Source: Candidatus Jordarchaeum madagascarense | GTDB taxonomy: Archaea > Asgardarchaeota > Jordiarchaeia > Jordiarchaeales > Jordiarchaeaceae | Direction of reading: 5' to 3' | DNA: 23,268 nucleotides | Assembly: GCA_019056875.1 (NCBI GenBank) | Contig: DXJA01000059.1 | Location: forward strand, 1-23,268 | Shown here: piece by piece, positions 15,327 to 22,421 of the stretch | How positions within the stretch are numbered: the first letter of the stretch is position 1 | How the letters are laid out: each line of letters opens with the position of its first letter | Notes under the pieces: generated by a model | What the model saw: only the letters and a program-made list of their open reading frames with translations | Database searches by the model: none | What the model was told of the DNA's origin: nothing | Program-made: the position numbers and the translations under genes

Positions 15327-16625
15327 CTAAAGCACTGGAACAAAAACTGTGTTAAATATCTCTGTAGACGTAGGGGGCGAATAATTCAGCTGGTATATCC
15401 CTCCCCGGTAGTCAACTATGTAGAGTTCACTGTTTTCGTCCACACCGAATGAGGCGATTAAGAGACCTGTGTCTACAAGTAACGTGTTGTTAGTAGGGTT
15501 CAAGCCATCGTATTCTAGTGCCCAAATCTGGCCATATGCAAAATCTCCGTAGATGTAAGATCCATTCAATTCTGGTAGGGCTGGGCCTCGATAAACGAAT
15601 CCACCGGTCACAGAATGGCCTACATCATGACCGTACTCCCAGATGGGTGGTTCAAGTCCAGTGGTGTTACAACCCGAAGAAGGCAAATAGCAATGGTTAC
15701 CTTCCATGATGTTCCAGCCGTAGTTCGTGCCATTCTTGATTATATCTATTTCCTCCCACTTGCTTTGACCGACATCCCCCGCCCATAACAAGCCTGTGAC
15801 ATTATCGAAACTGAACCGCCATGGATTGCGCAAACCGTACGCGTAGATTTCTTCCTTGTAACCCTCAGTGTTCCCTACAAAGGGGTTATCAGGTGGAATG
15901 CTATAGTTTGAGGGGGGTGTAGCTGTATCAACGTCAATTCGTAGAATTGAACCCAGTAACGTTGATAGGTTTTGGCCATTGCCCTGGGGATCTCCTCCTG
16001 AGCCACCGTCCCCGAGGGCGATATATAGGTAACCATCGGGTCCGAAGGCCAACTGGCCGCCATTGTGGTTAGAATAAGGTTGTGGTACTTCTAGTATGTT
16101 TTGCTCGCTGGTTTTATTGGCTTGGTCTGGGTCCGTCTGGTTAATGGTGTATCTTGCAACAATTGTTCTTCCATCATCATCGGCTGTGTAATCAACGTAA
16201 AAATAACCATTATCGGTGAAGTTTGGGTGGAATGCTAGGCCTAGTAAACCTTGCTCACCACCATATACTACTTGGTCGCGAATATCAAGAAAAATTTTAG
16301 CGCTAGTTACATTTTGTGAGTTATTAAATACCTTAATCACGCCTGGCTGCTCAAGCACAAACAGGCGATTCGATTCGTCCCCAGCGTGGTATATTCCTAC
16401 TGGATGATCAAAAACTAGATTAGGGAAGGCAAGTTCAACCTGGTACTGGAAATTCTGAGGTTCCGCGCCAAAGTACACGCCAAGTAACAAGCTTTGATAT
16501 ATGAATTGATTTGAACTCTGGTTTTGGCTCTGAATTAAGACGCCCGCTGCGACAGGAGCAGTTAGGAGTATTGCTGCAATCACCACTATTTTCAATGCTC
16601 CACTTTTTTTACTAATATTCACCAT
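15327..16625 (-). CDS. Exported PQQ-type glucose/sorbosone dehydrogenase-like beta-propeller
   Basis: The GSDH family (soluble glucose dehydrogenase, Hhip, YliI/Asd types) forms a six-bladed propeller that oxidises aldose sugars with PQQ. The 432-residue protein has a basic N-terminus and a hydrophobic helix (about 12-31, IVVIAAILLTAPVAAGVL), so it is exported or membrane-anchored. Family motifs follow: FDHPVGIYHAG, EQGLLGLAFHPNF (His133, candidate catalytic base), SNHNGGQLAFGPDGYLYIAL (185-204), YGLRNPWRFSFD (263-274), DVGQSKWEEID and NYGW (301-304). ATG 16625 has GGTGG eight bases upstream; TTG 16649 would place that site inside the gene. It ends in a short hydrophobic tail (FNTVFVPVL). PQQ use is assumed from the family. 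Some archaeal members use other substrates. Confidence 0.85.
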   Translation of the reverse strand: MVNISKKSGALKIVVIAAILLTAPVAAGVLIQSQNQSSNQFIYQSLLLGVYFGAEPQNFQYQVELAFPNLVFDHPVGIYHAGDESNRLFVLEQPGVIKVFNNSQNVTSAKIFLDIRDQVVYGGEQGLLGLAFHPNFTDNGYFYVDYTADDDGRTIVARYTINQTDPDQANKTSEQNILEVPQPYSNHNGGQLAFGPDGYLYIALGDGGSGGDPQGNGQNLSTLLGSILRIDVDTATPPSNYSIPPDNPFVGNTEGYKEEIYAYGLRNPWRFSFDNVTGLLWAGDVGQSKWEEIDIIKNGTNYGWNIMEGNHCYLPSSGCNTTGLEPPIWEYGHDVGHSVTGGFVYRGPALPELNGSYIYGDFAYGQIWALEYDGLNPTNNTLLVDTGLLIASFGVDENSELYIVDYRGGIYQLNYSPPTSTEIFNTVFVPVL

Positions 16626-16958
16626 ATCACTATCCACCAATTTACTCAATTAGTCAACTTTACAAATCATTCCAACGGCGCAAGGGCAAGGCTCCAAATT
16701 TTGAAACCTTGTTTCCCTTTCGATTCATCGATAATTCGCGTATCTAGAATATTAATTATCCAATTCCACCCCTCAAAATCATGCTCCTCAGGGTTAACGA
16801 TAAATGGTACTCACTACCCTGAAATCTCTCTACCCGTACTAATCCCTTTGGGGCTGAAAAATAAGTTCATCTTAATAAACCTTACTATGAAATGATCTGT
16901 AAAGTTGGCGACACCTAAAAAAGAAGATTTTAAATATACACAAACTTATTGAATTGTT
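16626..16958. other. Divergent intergenic region
   Basis: No gene was found. The region separates the divergent dehydrogenase and the gene at 16959. It is AT-rich toward the right end, where the TATA-like box of the plus-strand gene lies. I could not pick one clear TATA box for the minus-strand gene. Confidence 0.4.
16928..16938 (+). promoter_or_regulatory. TATA-like box of leaderless gene
   Basis: TTTTAAATATA is centred 26 bases before ATG 16959. No ribosome-binding site is present, so a leaderless transcript beginning at the ATG is likely. Confidence 0.6.
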
Positions 16959-17936
16959 ATGCCATCGTTTTTAGCAAGAAGGCAGAAAACTAAAATGAAA
17001 AGACCTGCTCGTCCTTCCGAAGGATTATTTCCTCTTGAGAAGGAGTATGCTCGCACTATTACCGCATTGAACCGAACAGGAATTTTAACCCTTCTTCCAC
17101 GATTGGAAAATTTAGGGGTGATTGGGATTGACGGAAAAGAGTATCCTGTACCAACTCGAGAACAGCTGCAAGAAGTATTTACGCGCAATAAGGAATTGGT
17201 TGATAGGAAAATGCGACAAGGGTTTACTCAGCTTCAGTTAACACCGATTGCAATGCCTTCTTCACAACTTGTTGATCGGGTAAAAACTGCGGTTCTTAAA
17301 CATGTCGCAGCGGGAGAAATTATCCAGACAAAACAAAATTCTACTGACCCTGATATACCGGTTCGTGTAAATACTAGTGAACCGATCTGGATATGGGATA
17401 TGGTGCGTCAAGCAGTGGATACTCCCCATCTTGTTTATTTCCCTCACGCCTATACCGATCGTAACCATCAAGGATTAACTAAAGAAGAAGTAATGCAGAA
17501 AACTAGCTTATGCACTGTGCCTGGCTGGAGTGTGGGACTAATTGAGCCTATACCTATTATGCCTCAACAAGGACAGGGTAAAGTCATAGGAGGAAGAAAA
17601 CAGCTAGAGGCATATTCTATCCCTCGTGATTATTTACGAACTTTAAGTACATCGACCTATCAGGGAGAAACGGGATGGACACCAGAAGATTTTCTCACCC
17701 ACTTTATAACTCAGCTTGAAACAACCCATCAAGTAAGTCATGACCGGTATGACAGCAATGCTTTGTGGTTGCTTGGTTCGTATATGCCAAATTCGGAGCA
17801 TAAAGGCTTAAAGTCTCTTGTGCCGGTTGGCTACTGGTCTCGTGATGCTGGGCGGAAGATGCACCTGTCTGCGCATTGCTCGGGCAATAGGCTTAGGGGT
17901 TGGGTGGCGCGTTCCACGGTGAGACTTGGCACTTAA
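16959..17936 (+). CDS. Unknown protein with atypical codon use, possible acquired gene
   Basis: I do not recognise a named family. The 325-residue protein begins with a very basic stretch (RRQKTKMKRPARP), has a helical middle with a segment IDGKEYPVPTREQLQEVF, then several aromatic motifs (EPIWIWDMV, HLVYFPHAYTD, NALWLLGSYMP). It ends in VGYWSRDAGRKMHLSA followed by GWVARSTVRLG. That ending recalls C-terminal YW-RD ... ARxxVR modules seen in hypothetical proteins of small-genome lineages, possibly with a lectin- or FGE-like fold; this is a weak impression from memory. Most arginines use CGN codons (about two thirds), whereas most other genes here favour AGA/AGG. The atypical codons suggest transfer from another lineage. 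It would be translated from a leaderless message. Confidence 0.65.
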   Translation: MPSFLARRQKTKMKRPARPSEGLFPLEKEYARTITALNRTGILTLLPRLENLGVIGIDGKEYPVPTREQLQEVFTRNKELVDRKMRQGFTQLQLTPIAMPSSQLVDRVKTAVLKHVAAGEIIQTKQNSTDPDIPVRVNTSEPIWIWDMVRQAVDTPHLVYFPHAYTDRNHQGLTKEEVMQKTSLCTVPGWSVGLIEPIPIMPQQGQGKVIGGRKQLEAYSIPRDYLRTLSTSTYQGETGWTPEDFLTHFITQLETTHQVSHDRYDSNALWLLGSYMPNSEHKGLKSLVPVGYWSRDAGRKMHLSAHCSGNRLRGWVARSTVRLGT

Positions 17937-17954
17937 GTAAGTTTTATCCTTTCT

Positions 17955-18163
17955 TCATCCTTTGTCTTCCCAATAGTTTAGATAAGGCATACAAGGATGA
18001 CCACCGGGTTTTTGCCATTCCTCCATAAAAAGACGGTCTTCAGGTTTCGTACTAGAAAATCTTGGGGAACCTGGAGGTTTTGCTTTCAAATGTTCTGAGC
18101 AAAAGAATTCATCAAATGAAAGCTATTATTACGAGAATTAGTAAATAATGAAAAAGGAGCCAT
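17955..18163 (-). pseudogene. Possible frameshifted gene fragment
   Basis: On the minus strand, one frame from ATG 18163 reads MAPFSLFTNSRNNSFHLMNS and then stops. A second frame, open from 18122 to a TGA at 17955, reads SFDEFFCSEHLKAKPPG ... KPEDRLFMEEWQKPGGH ... MPYLNYWEDKG. Both look like protein composition, and they would join with one frameshift near 18110-18130. I do not recognise the family. The remaining bases between 17937 and 18171 hold no intact gene. Chance open frames in AT-rich DNA remain possible. Confidence 0.3.
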
Positions 18164-18171
18164 AAGGGTTT

Positions 18172-18504
18172 TTACAACTCGTTTATATCTACTTTCATTT
18201 TTAGTTTATCCATTTTCTCTTTTAATTCCGGGTTTTCCGCCAAGTATGCATTTAATTCTTCCTCGTGTTCCTTTTAATAACTCATGAATTCTTCGACCGT
18301 CATTCCCGTTTTTTTCCGAATTTCGGGCCCGAATTTTTTAAGAACTTCCATCGAAATTTTCATCATTTTTTCCATAATACCAAAAGGGTTTGCTTTATCT
18401 TTTTCCTTAATTGACTTCTTAAGCTCCGCCATCTTAGCTGTTAACGCTTCACTGATAGGCGGAAAGATTTCCAAAAAATGCTCAACAAAAATTTCCGGCT
18501 CCAT
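18172..18504 (-). pseudogene. Small helical protein gene interrupted by one in-frame TAA
   Basis: From ATG 18504 the frame encodes 76 residues (MEPEIFVEHFLEIFPPISEA ... KKTGMTVEEFMSY), meets TAA at 18274-18276, and continues in the same frame for 33 more residues (KEHEEELNAYLAENPELKEK ... KVDINEL) to TAA at 18172-18174. The second part is charged, helical, coiled-coil-like and matches the first in style, including the methionine- and lysine-rich composition. This looks like one 110-residue protein with a single nonsense change. The family is unknown. A TATA-like TTTTTTAAATTT lies near 18543-18554 on the minus strand. A short 76-residue functional product is also possible. Confidence 0.6.
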
Positions 18505-18766
18505 AATGCTACATAGTTTCCAAAACAAAAAAACTTTTTTCAAATTTAAAAAACCAAAAAAGAATAAAGATGGTCTCAAGCAACACCCGACAACATTCCC
18601 TAAAAATACAAAAACCAGTCCGCAAAAAACCTTTCAAGAATAAGAGACCAGTTTGTTCTACAGTAGTTGACAATTTTCCAAAAGCAATCCTCACACTAAA
18701 AACGAATTATGATAAAACCTTTAGAACATTTCAGGTACCGAAAAATTTGGGAGAAGGAAGGTTACC

Positions 18767-19277
18767 CTATTTGAACTCGTATTTTACGCCACGCATCAGG
18801 TACACAACTGCCACTATTCCTAATATCATAGGAAATATACCAATTATAGAACTCATAAATGTGAGTAAACCGCCATATATTATGAATAGTAATCCACTTA
18901 TCAAAGCGAGGTAACGTCCCCATTTCTTCATAGAGAACAAGCCAGTACCAGCAAGAATGCACAATACTGAAAAAATAACAATGCACACCTATCATAATCG
19001 TTTGGTCAATCTCTAATATATCCTGAAAAATAAACGGATAACTGGTAAAAACGTACCACGGGAACTCGGACGCACCTAAGACCAATGCAGACGGACGTGA
19101 ACTTATTATGCTGGACAGAATACGCCAGAGTTCATTGGATATTCCTTCATATTGACCTGGGATCACAAGATTCACAAGAAGTATTATTGATATAATTCCG
19201 AGTGCTGCTAAAGGTGTGAAAATTTTGACTAATATATTTACGCCTTCTGGTCTGTAAACACCCCTTTTCTCTCCCAA
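18767..19277 (-). pseudogene. Multi-pass membrane protein gene, frameshifted
   Basis: This is read on the minus strand from TTG 19277, which has GAGGAG (19285-19290) seven bases upstream. It begins MGEKRGVYRPEGVNILVKIF and has hydrophobic helices. The RP-x-GV start is typical of small archaeal four-helix membrane proteins of unknown function. The frame is lost near 18975-18995. The true C-terminus lies in another frame and reads CILAGTGLFSMKKWGRYLAL ... FPMILGIVAVVYLMRG, ending at 18767, which again fits that protein type. A run of six T on the minus strand (18975-18980) is one likely indel site. In the present sequence the first part is also fused in frame to the upstream beta-helix gene. 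Confidence 0.55.
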
Positions 19278-20524
19278 CAGGTTACTCCTCTTTTTATAAA
19301 AGGCGACCGCCACGCCCGCCGCCACAGGCGCAATTAATATATCAACTGCTAAAGCATTTGAAACAGCTTGTTGTCTGCCCTGTTGAACGTAGCAAAATAG
19401 GTAAAAAAGTGAGATTTGCGGCGGAGAGAAGAAGATGATGTTTATGTTACCCGTAAGAGTGTTGTTATATGAGTTAGGGGTCATGTAGAAACCGTAATTG
19501 CCCCATAAGTATATGGCGGTGTTGCCCGTAAGATTGTTGTTCGAGCCATCCAGGATGAAGCTTGCGAAGCTGTTTGTGGCGGTGTTGCCCGTAAGATTGT
19601 TGTTCGAGCCATACAGGTAGAAACCACGGTAATTGTTTGTGGCGGTGTTGCCCGTAAGATTGTTGTATGAGCCGTCCAGTGTGAAGCCTTCTTGGTTGTT
19701 GTTTGTGGCGGTGTTGCCCGTAAGATTGTTGTACGAGCCACCCAAGACGAAACCCGCTAAGAAGTTGTTGGTGGCATTGTTACCAGAAAAAGTGTTGTAG
19801 GAGCTACCCTGCAGGTAGAAGCTGAAGGCGTTGTTTGTTAATGTGTTACCAGAAAAAGTGTTGTAGGAGCTACCCTGCAGGTAGAAGCTGAAGGCGTTGT
19901 TTGTGGCGTTGTTATTTCTTATTATGTTGTGGTGTGCATTTTCTAGTATGATTCCATAATAATTGTTTGTGATGGTGTTGTTCTCTATGATTGTGTTGTT
20001 TGTGTTTATCCAAAGACCACGATGATCAAGGTTGCTGTGGCTGTATCCACAGTGGCTTTGTTCGCTGTCATTCATCTGGAACTTTGCTCCAGACTGCACC
20101 CAGAAGAGGAATCTGTAATTAGTGTCGTAGGCTGTAATGACTGAGGAGCCGTTAATATTTAGTGTTCCATTGTTTTGAGCCTCTATATGCGATGTTCACC
20201 ATTAAGAGTGCAGTTGACCCTTAAGGTGACGTTCGTTAGTGTTAAGATTCCGCCGTCTGCGATGGTCAAGTTTCCGTTCAGAATGATTTCCATATTCTCT
20301 TTTATAGTTGTATTCGAAACGATTGTGTCACTCCAGGTTTCGTCTGCTTTTATTAAGATGGGCTGGTTTGTGGGGGTGTTCATGTATGGGAGTAGAGTCT
20401 GATAGAAAAGCGGATACAGGTTTTGGCTTTGGGTGGAGATAATTGCTGCGGTTGTCGCCATGATGATAACGGCTGCCAATGCTACTATCTTTTTAGCTTT
20501 CTTTTTCCTCCCGATACTTCTCAT
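19278..20524 (-). pseudogene. NosD-like beta-helix surface protein gene, frameshifted
   Basis: From ATG 20524 (GGTGGGG seven bases upstream) the frame encodes a basic start, a hydrophobic export helix (KIVALAAVIIMATTAAII) and a beta-rich domain, then stops after LNGEHRI at 20183. The continuation is in another frame: EAQNNGTLNINGSSVITAYD, then right-handed beta-helix repeats of the NosD/periplasmic copper-binding type (GSYNNLTGNTATNN units), and a C-terminal membrane anchor APVAAGVAVAFYKKR. Removing one TA from TATAT at 20184-20188 joins the two frames exactly (NGEHRIEAQNNGTLNI), so a two-base insertion is the likely lesion. The product would have been a cell-surface protein. In the current frame there is no stop before the downstream membrane protein. 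Confidence 0.75.
19455..19930 (-). repeat. Tandem 63-69-base repeats in beta-helix gene
   Basis: About six units of 21-23 codons occur, each coding for one turn of the beta helix (GSYNNLTGNTATNN type). Two neighbouring units are identical over about 60 bases (19779-19838 and 19845-19904, offset 66), showing recent unit duplication. The differences between the other units are mainly in the last seven codons. Confidence 0.8.
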
Positions 20525-20899
20525 AATTATTCCCCACCAATCGAAACACATGAGGTATGTAAACATAAATTTTATGACAAAAAGCCTTATTGTTATATAT
20601 TTTTTGTGTTAGTTTTTGGGATTTTTTTCTTGGTTTTAATGATGGATTTATTGTTATTGTTTAGATTCTTTTTCATATTTTTTGTTTTCCGTTTTATGCT
20701 CTTATTTTCTTTTTGGAATGTCACGAATCATACTGATTAATTTTTAAATTGCTGGATTTAGGTACAATTCTCTACCCTACCACAGATTGGAGGAATATAC
20801 AAAAAGGGCACTTTTACGGTTTTTTTTCCAAATAAATAAAAAAAGTGAGTTAAAAAAGAGGTTAAATAACCATAAATAGCAGAATGGATAAAATAGTGA

Positions 20900-21067
20900 G
20901 AACCCATTTTTGCAAACTTGGCAAATTCCGCAGATCATATTATCCGTATCCGCAACCCCCACAATATCCGCAAGTCCTGTCCCACCTGTGGCGAAGCTAA
21001 GGCAAGGTGCTCCATGTACTATTTGGACATCGTTTCAGGAGGACATTTTGTTGAGTACCTCCACTAA
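20900..21067 (+). pseudogene. Possible remnant with zinc-ribbon-like CPTCG
   Basis: An open plus-strand frame without an ATG reads HIIRIRNPHNIRKSCPTCGE followed by AKARCSMYYLDIVSGGHFVE and YLH, then TAA. The composition and the CPTCG motif look like real protein, perhaps the leftover of a small zinc-ribbon protein. With no start codon or promoter it is more likely a decayed fragment than a gene, and chance cannot be excluded. Confidence 0.3.
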
Positions 21068-21182
21068 GGTGCTCTGAGTTACAAAGACCACCTATCAGAG
21101 TGGATTTAGGTGAGAGGCCTCTACCCAAATGGGAGAAATTGAGCGAAATCGACATATTGAAAATGTATTAAAAAATAGTTTG

Positions 21183-21207
21183 AAAAAAATAATAGAATAA
21201 AAAAAAT
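21183..21207 (-). terminator. T-rich terminator after iron-sulfur subunit gene
   Basis: On the minus strand ATTTTTTTTATTC and ATTATTTTTTTC follow the stop at 21234 by about 27 bases, a typical archaeal oligo-T terminator. Confidence 0.6.
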
Positions 21208-21233
21208 GGGTGGTAGCAGACTTAATTATGCAC

Positions 21234-22421
21234 TTATTCCGAGTGCTCTAGGACTAGTTCTGATAAATCGTATAGTTTAAGTTTTGAATCCAATCTTTTA
21301 ATCGCCAAGTCTAGATTCGTTTTGCATAGAGGACAGGTTGTTACTAGTGCATCTGCACCAGTTTCCTCGGCTTCACGCACCCGTTTCTCAGCTATTTCCA
21401 CAGCATCCTCGGGAAACTCGGTGAAGTAGCCTCCGCCTCCACCACAACACTGAGAGTCTCTTCCACTGTGTTCCATCTCTATTAGTTCCACACCCGGAAT
21501 TAGTTTGATTACCTCACGGGGAGCATCAAAGACTCCGGAATGCCTTCCCAAGTGGCAAGGATCATGGTAAGTCACCTTTATCGGAGTGGTTTTCTTGAGT
21601 TTCAGCTTATCGCCATTTATCAGCTCCAACAGAAGCTCCGAGAAGTGCACCAACTCAAAGTCAAAGTTACCCAAGAGTTCCGGGTACGCATTCTTAAAAG
21701 TTGAGTAGCATCCCGCACACGCAGTCACAATCTTTTTCGCCCCGGTCTTCTTGAATATCTCAATGTTCTCCTTAGCCAAGTCGGCGCTAAGCTTCATTTC
21801 TCCATCCCAGTACGGGTGCATACCACAGCACCCCTCATCCGGAGTTATTGTAAAATCGTAACCCGCCTTTTTTAGCAGTTCCACAATGGCTTTCCCGGTC
21901 TCTCCGTAGCGATAAGCGGTCACACAGCCAAAAAAGAACAGAGTGTCCGAGGTTTTAGGAACCTCCACTTCCAGCCAGTTGAACCGATCCTCCTGAGGCT
22001 CCTTGTAAGGATTCTTATACTCCACTATCCTCTTATCCATCTTTCTCTCCGCGGAAAGAGGTCCCAAGCCCTGTGCCGTAAACTCTTTCCTAGCCACCTT
22101 AAGTATGTTAAACGGTTTAACCTCAGCATCACACTGATCGTTGCAAATCTGACAGGTGGTACAGGAGAAAATCCTTCTCGCAACTTCTGGTGTGGGTTTA
22201 ATCCAGCCCTTAACCACATTCCGCAGTATCTGCATTTTTCCTCTCGGAGTCACCGACTCCCACTTAACCTGCTGGTAAACCGGACAGCGAATCCTACAAA
22301 AAGCGCAAATATTACACATAGCAAGCTCCGTATGGTAATCCTGCAGAGATTGTTTTTCCGCCGCCTTCAGTTTCTCCCAATCTTCCATAGCCTTCTTTTT
22401 CTCTTCATCACTAGTTGCCAT
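21234..22421 (-). CDS. Fe-S CCG-domain oxidoreductase subunit (GlcF type)
   Basis: This 395-residue protein resembles the iron-sulfur subunits of glycolate and lactate dehydrogenases and HdrD. Two ferredoxin-type clusters lie at Cys36, 39, 42, 46 and Cys87, 90, 93, 97. Two CCG domains follow: EGCCGMHP (197-202) with CAGC at 235-238, and HDPCHLGRHSG with SQCCGGGGGY (286-332) and CPLC (363-366). It would pass electrons from the flavin subunit to a carrier, from the cytoplasm or the membrane face; it has no membrane helix of its own. ATG 22421 directly abuts the stop of the FAD subunit, and the ribosome-binding site GGGGGTGA lies inside that gene's last codons, so the two are coupled. HdrD-like use cannot be excluded. 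Confidence 0.85.
   Translation of the reverse strand: MATSDEEKKKAMEDWEKLKAAEKQSLQDYHTELAMCNICAFCRIRCPVYQQVKWESVTPRGKMQILRNVVKGWIKPTPEVARRIFSCTTCQICNDQCDAEVKPFNILKVARKEFTAQGLGPLSAERKMDKRIVEYKNPYKEPQEDRFNWLEVEVPKTSDTLFFFGCVTAYRYGETGKAIVELLKKAGYDFTITPDEGCCGMHPYWDGEMKLSADLAKENIEIFKKTGAKKIVTACAGCYSTFKNAYPELLGNFDFELVHFSELLLELINGDKLKLKKTTPIKVTYHDPCHLGRHSGVFDAPREVIKLIPGVELIEMEHSGRDSQCCGGGGGYFTEFPEDAVEIAEKRVREAEETGADALVTTCPLCKTNLDLAIKRLDSKLKLYDLSELVLEHSE

Larger units (their letters stand above)
20525..21233. other. Long intergenic region
   Basis: The left part holds the promoter of the beta-helix gene; AAATTTATG near 20563-20571 on the minus strand is a TATA candidate. 20580-20720 is very T-rich on the plus strand and non-coding in appearance. 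A possible coding fragment lies at 20900-21067. AGAGGCCTCT at 21113-21122 is a perfect palindrome. The right end is the terminator of the iron-sulfur gene. I see no intact gene, tRNA or rRNA. Confidence 0.4.

Noticed and set aside
17860..17936. Frameshift at the end of the gene at 16959
   Set aside because: An alternative frame looked protein-like, but the annotated frame ends in a plausible ARSTVRLG motif, so no break is needed.
18274..18276. Recoded stop such as pyrrolysine or selenocysteine
   Set aside because: The codon is TAA, which is not used for either; nonsense mutation or sequence error is simpler.
18570..18914. 114-residue plus-strand frame across the 18.6-18.9 kb region
   Set aside because: Half of it is antisense to the membrane protein C-terminus, and it has no promoter or ribosome-binding site.
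19455..19930. CRISPR-like array
   Set aside because: The repeats are contiguous coding units of 63-69 bases giving beta-helix turns; there are no unique spacers and no cas genes.
21113..21122. Palindrome AGAGGCCTCT as an operator or attachment site
   Set aside because: It is a single 10-base palindrome with no partner repeat, integrase or tRNA nearby; it could be chance.
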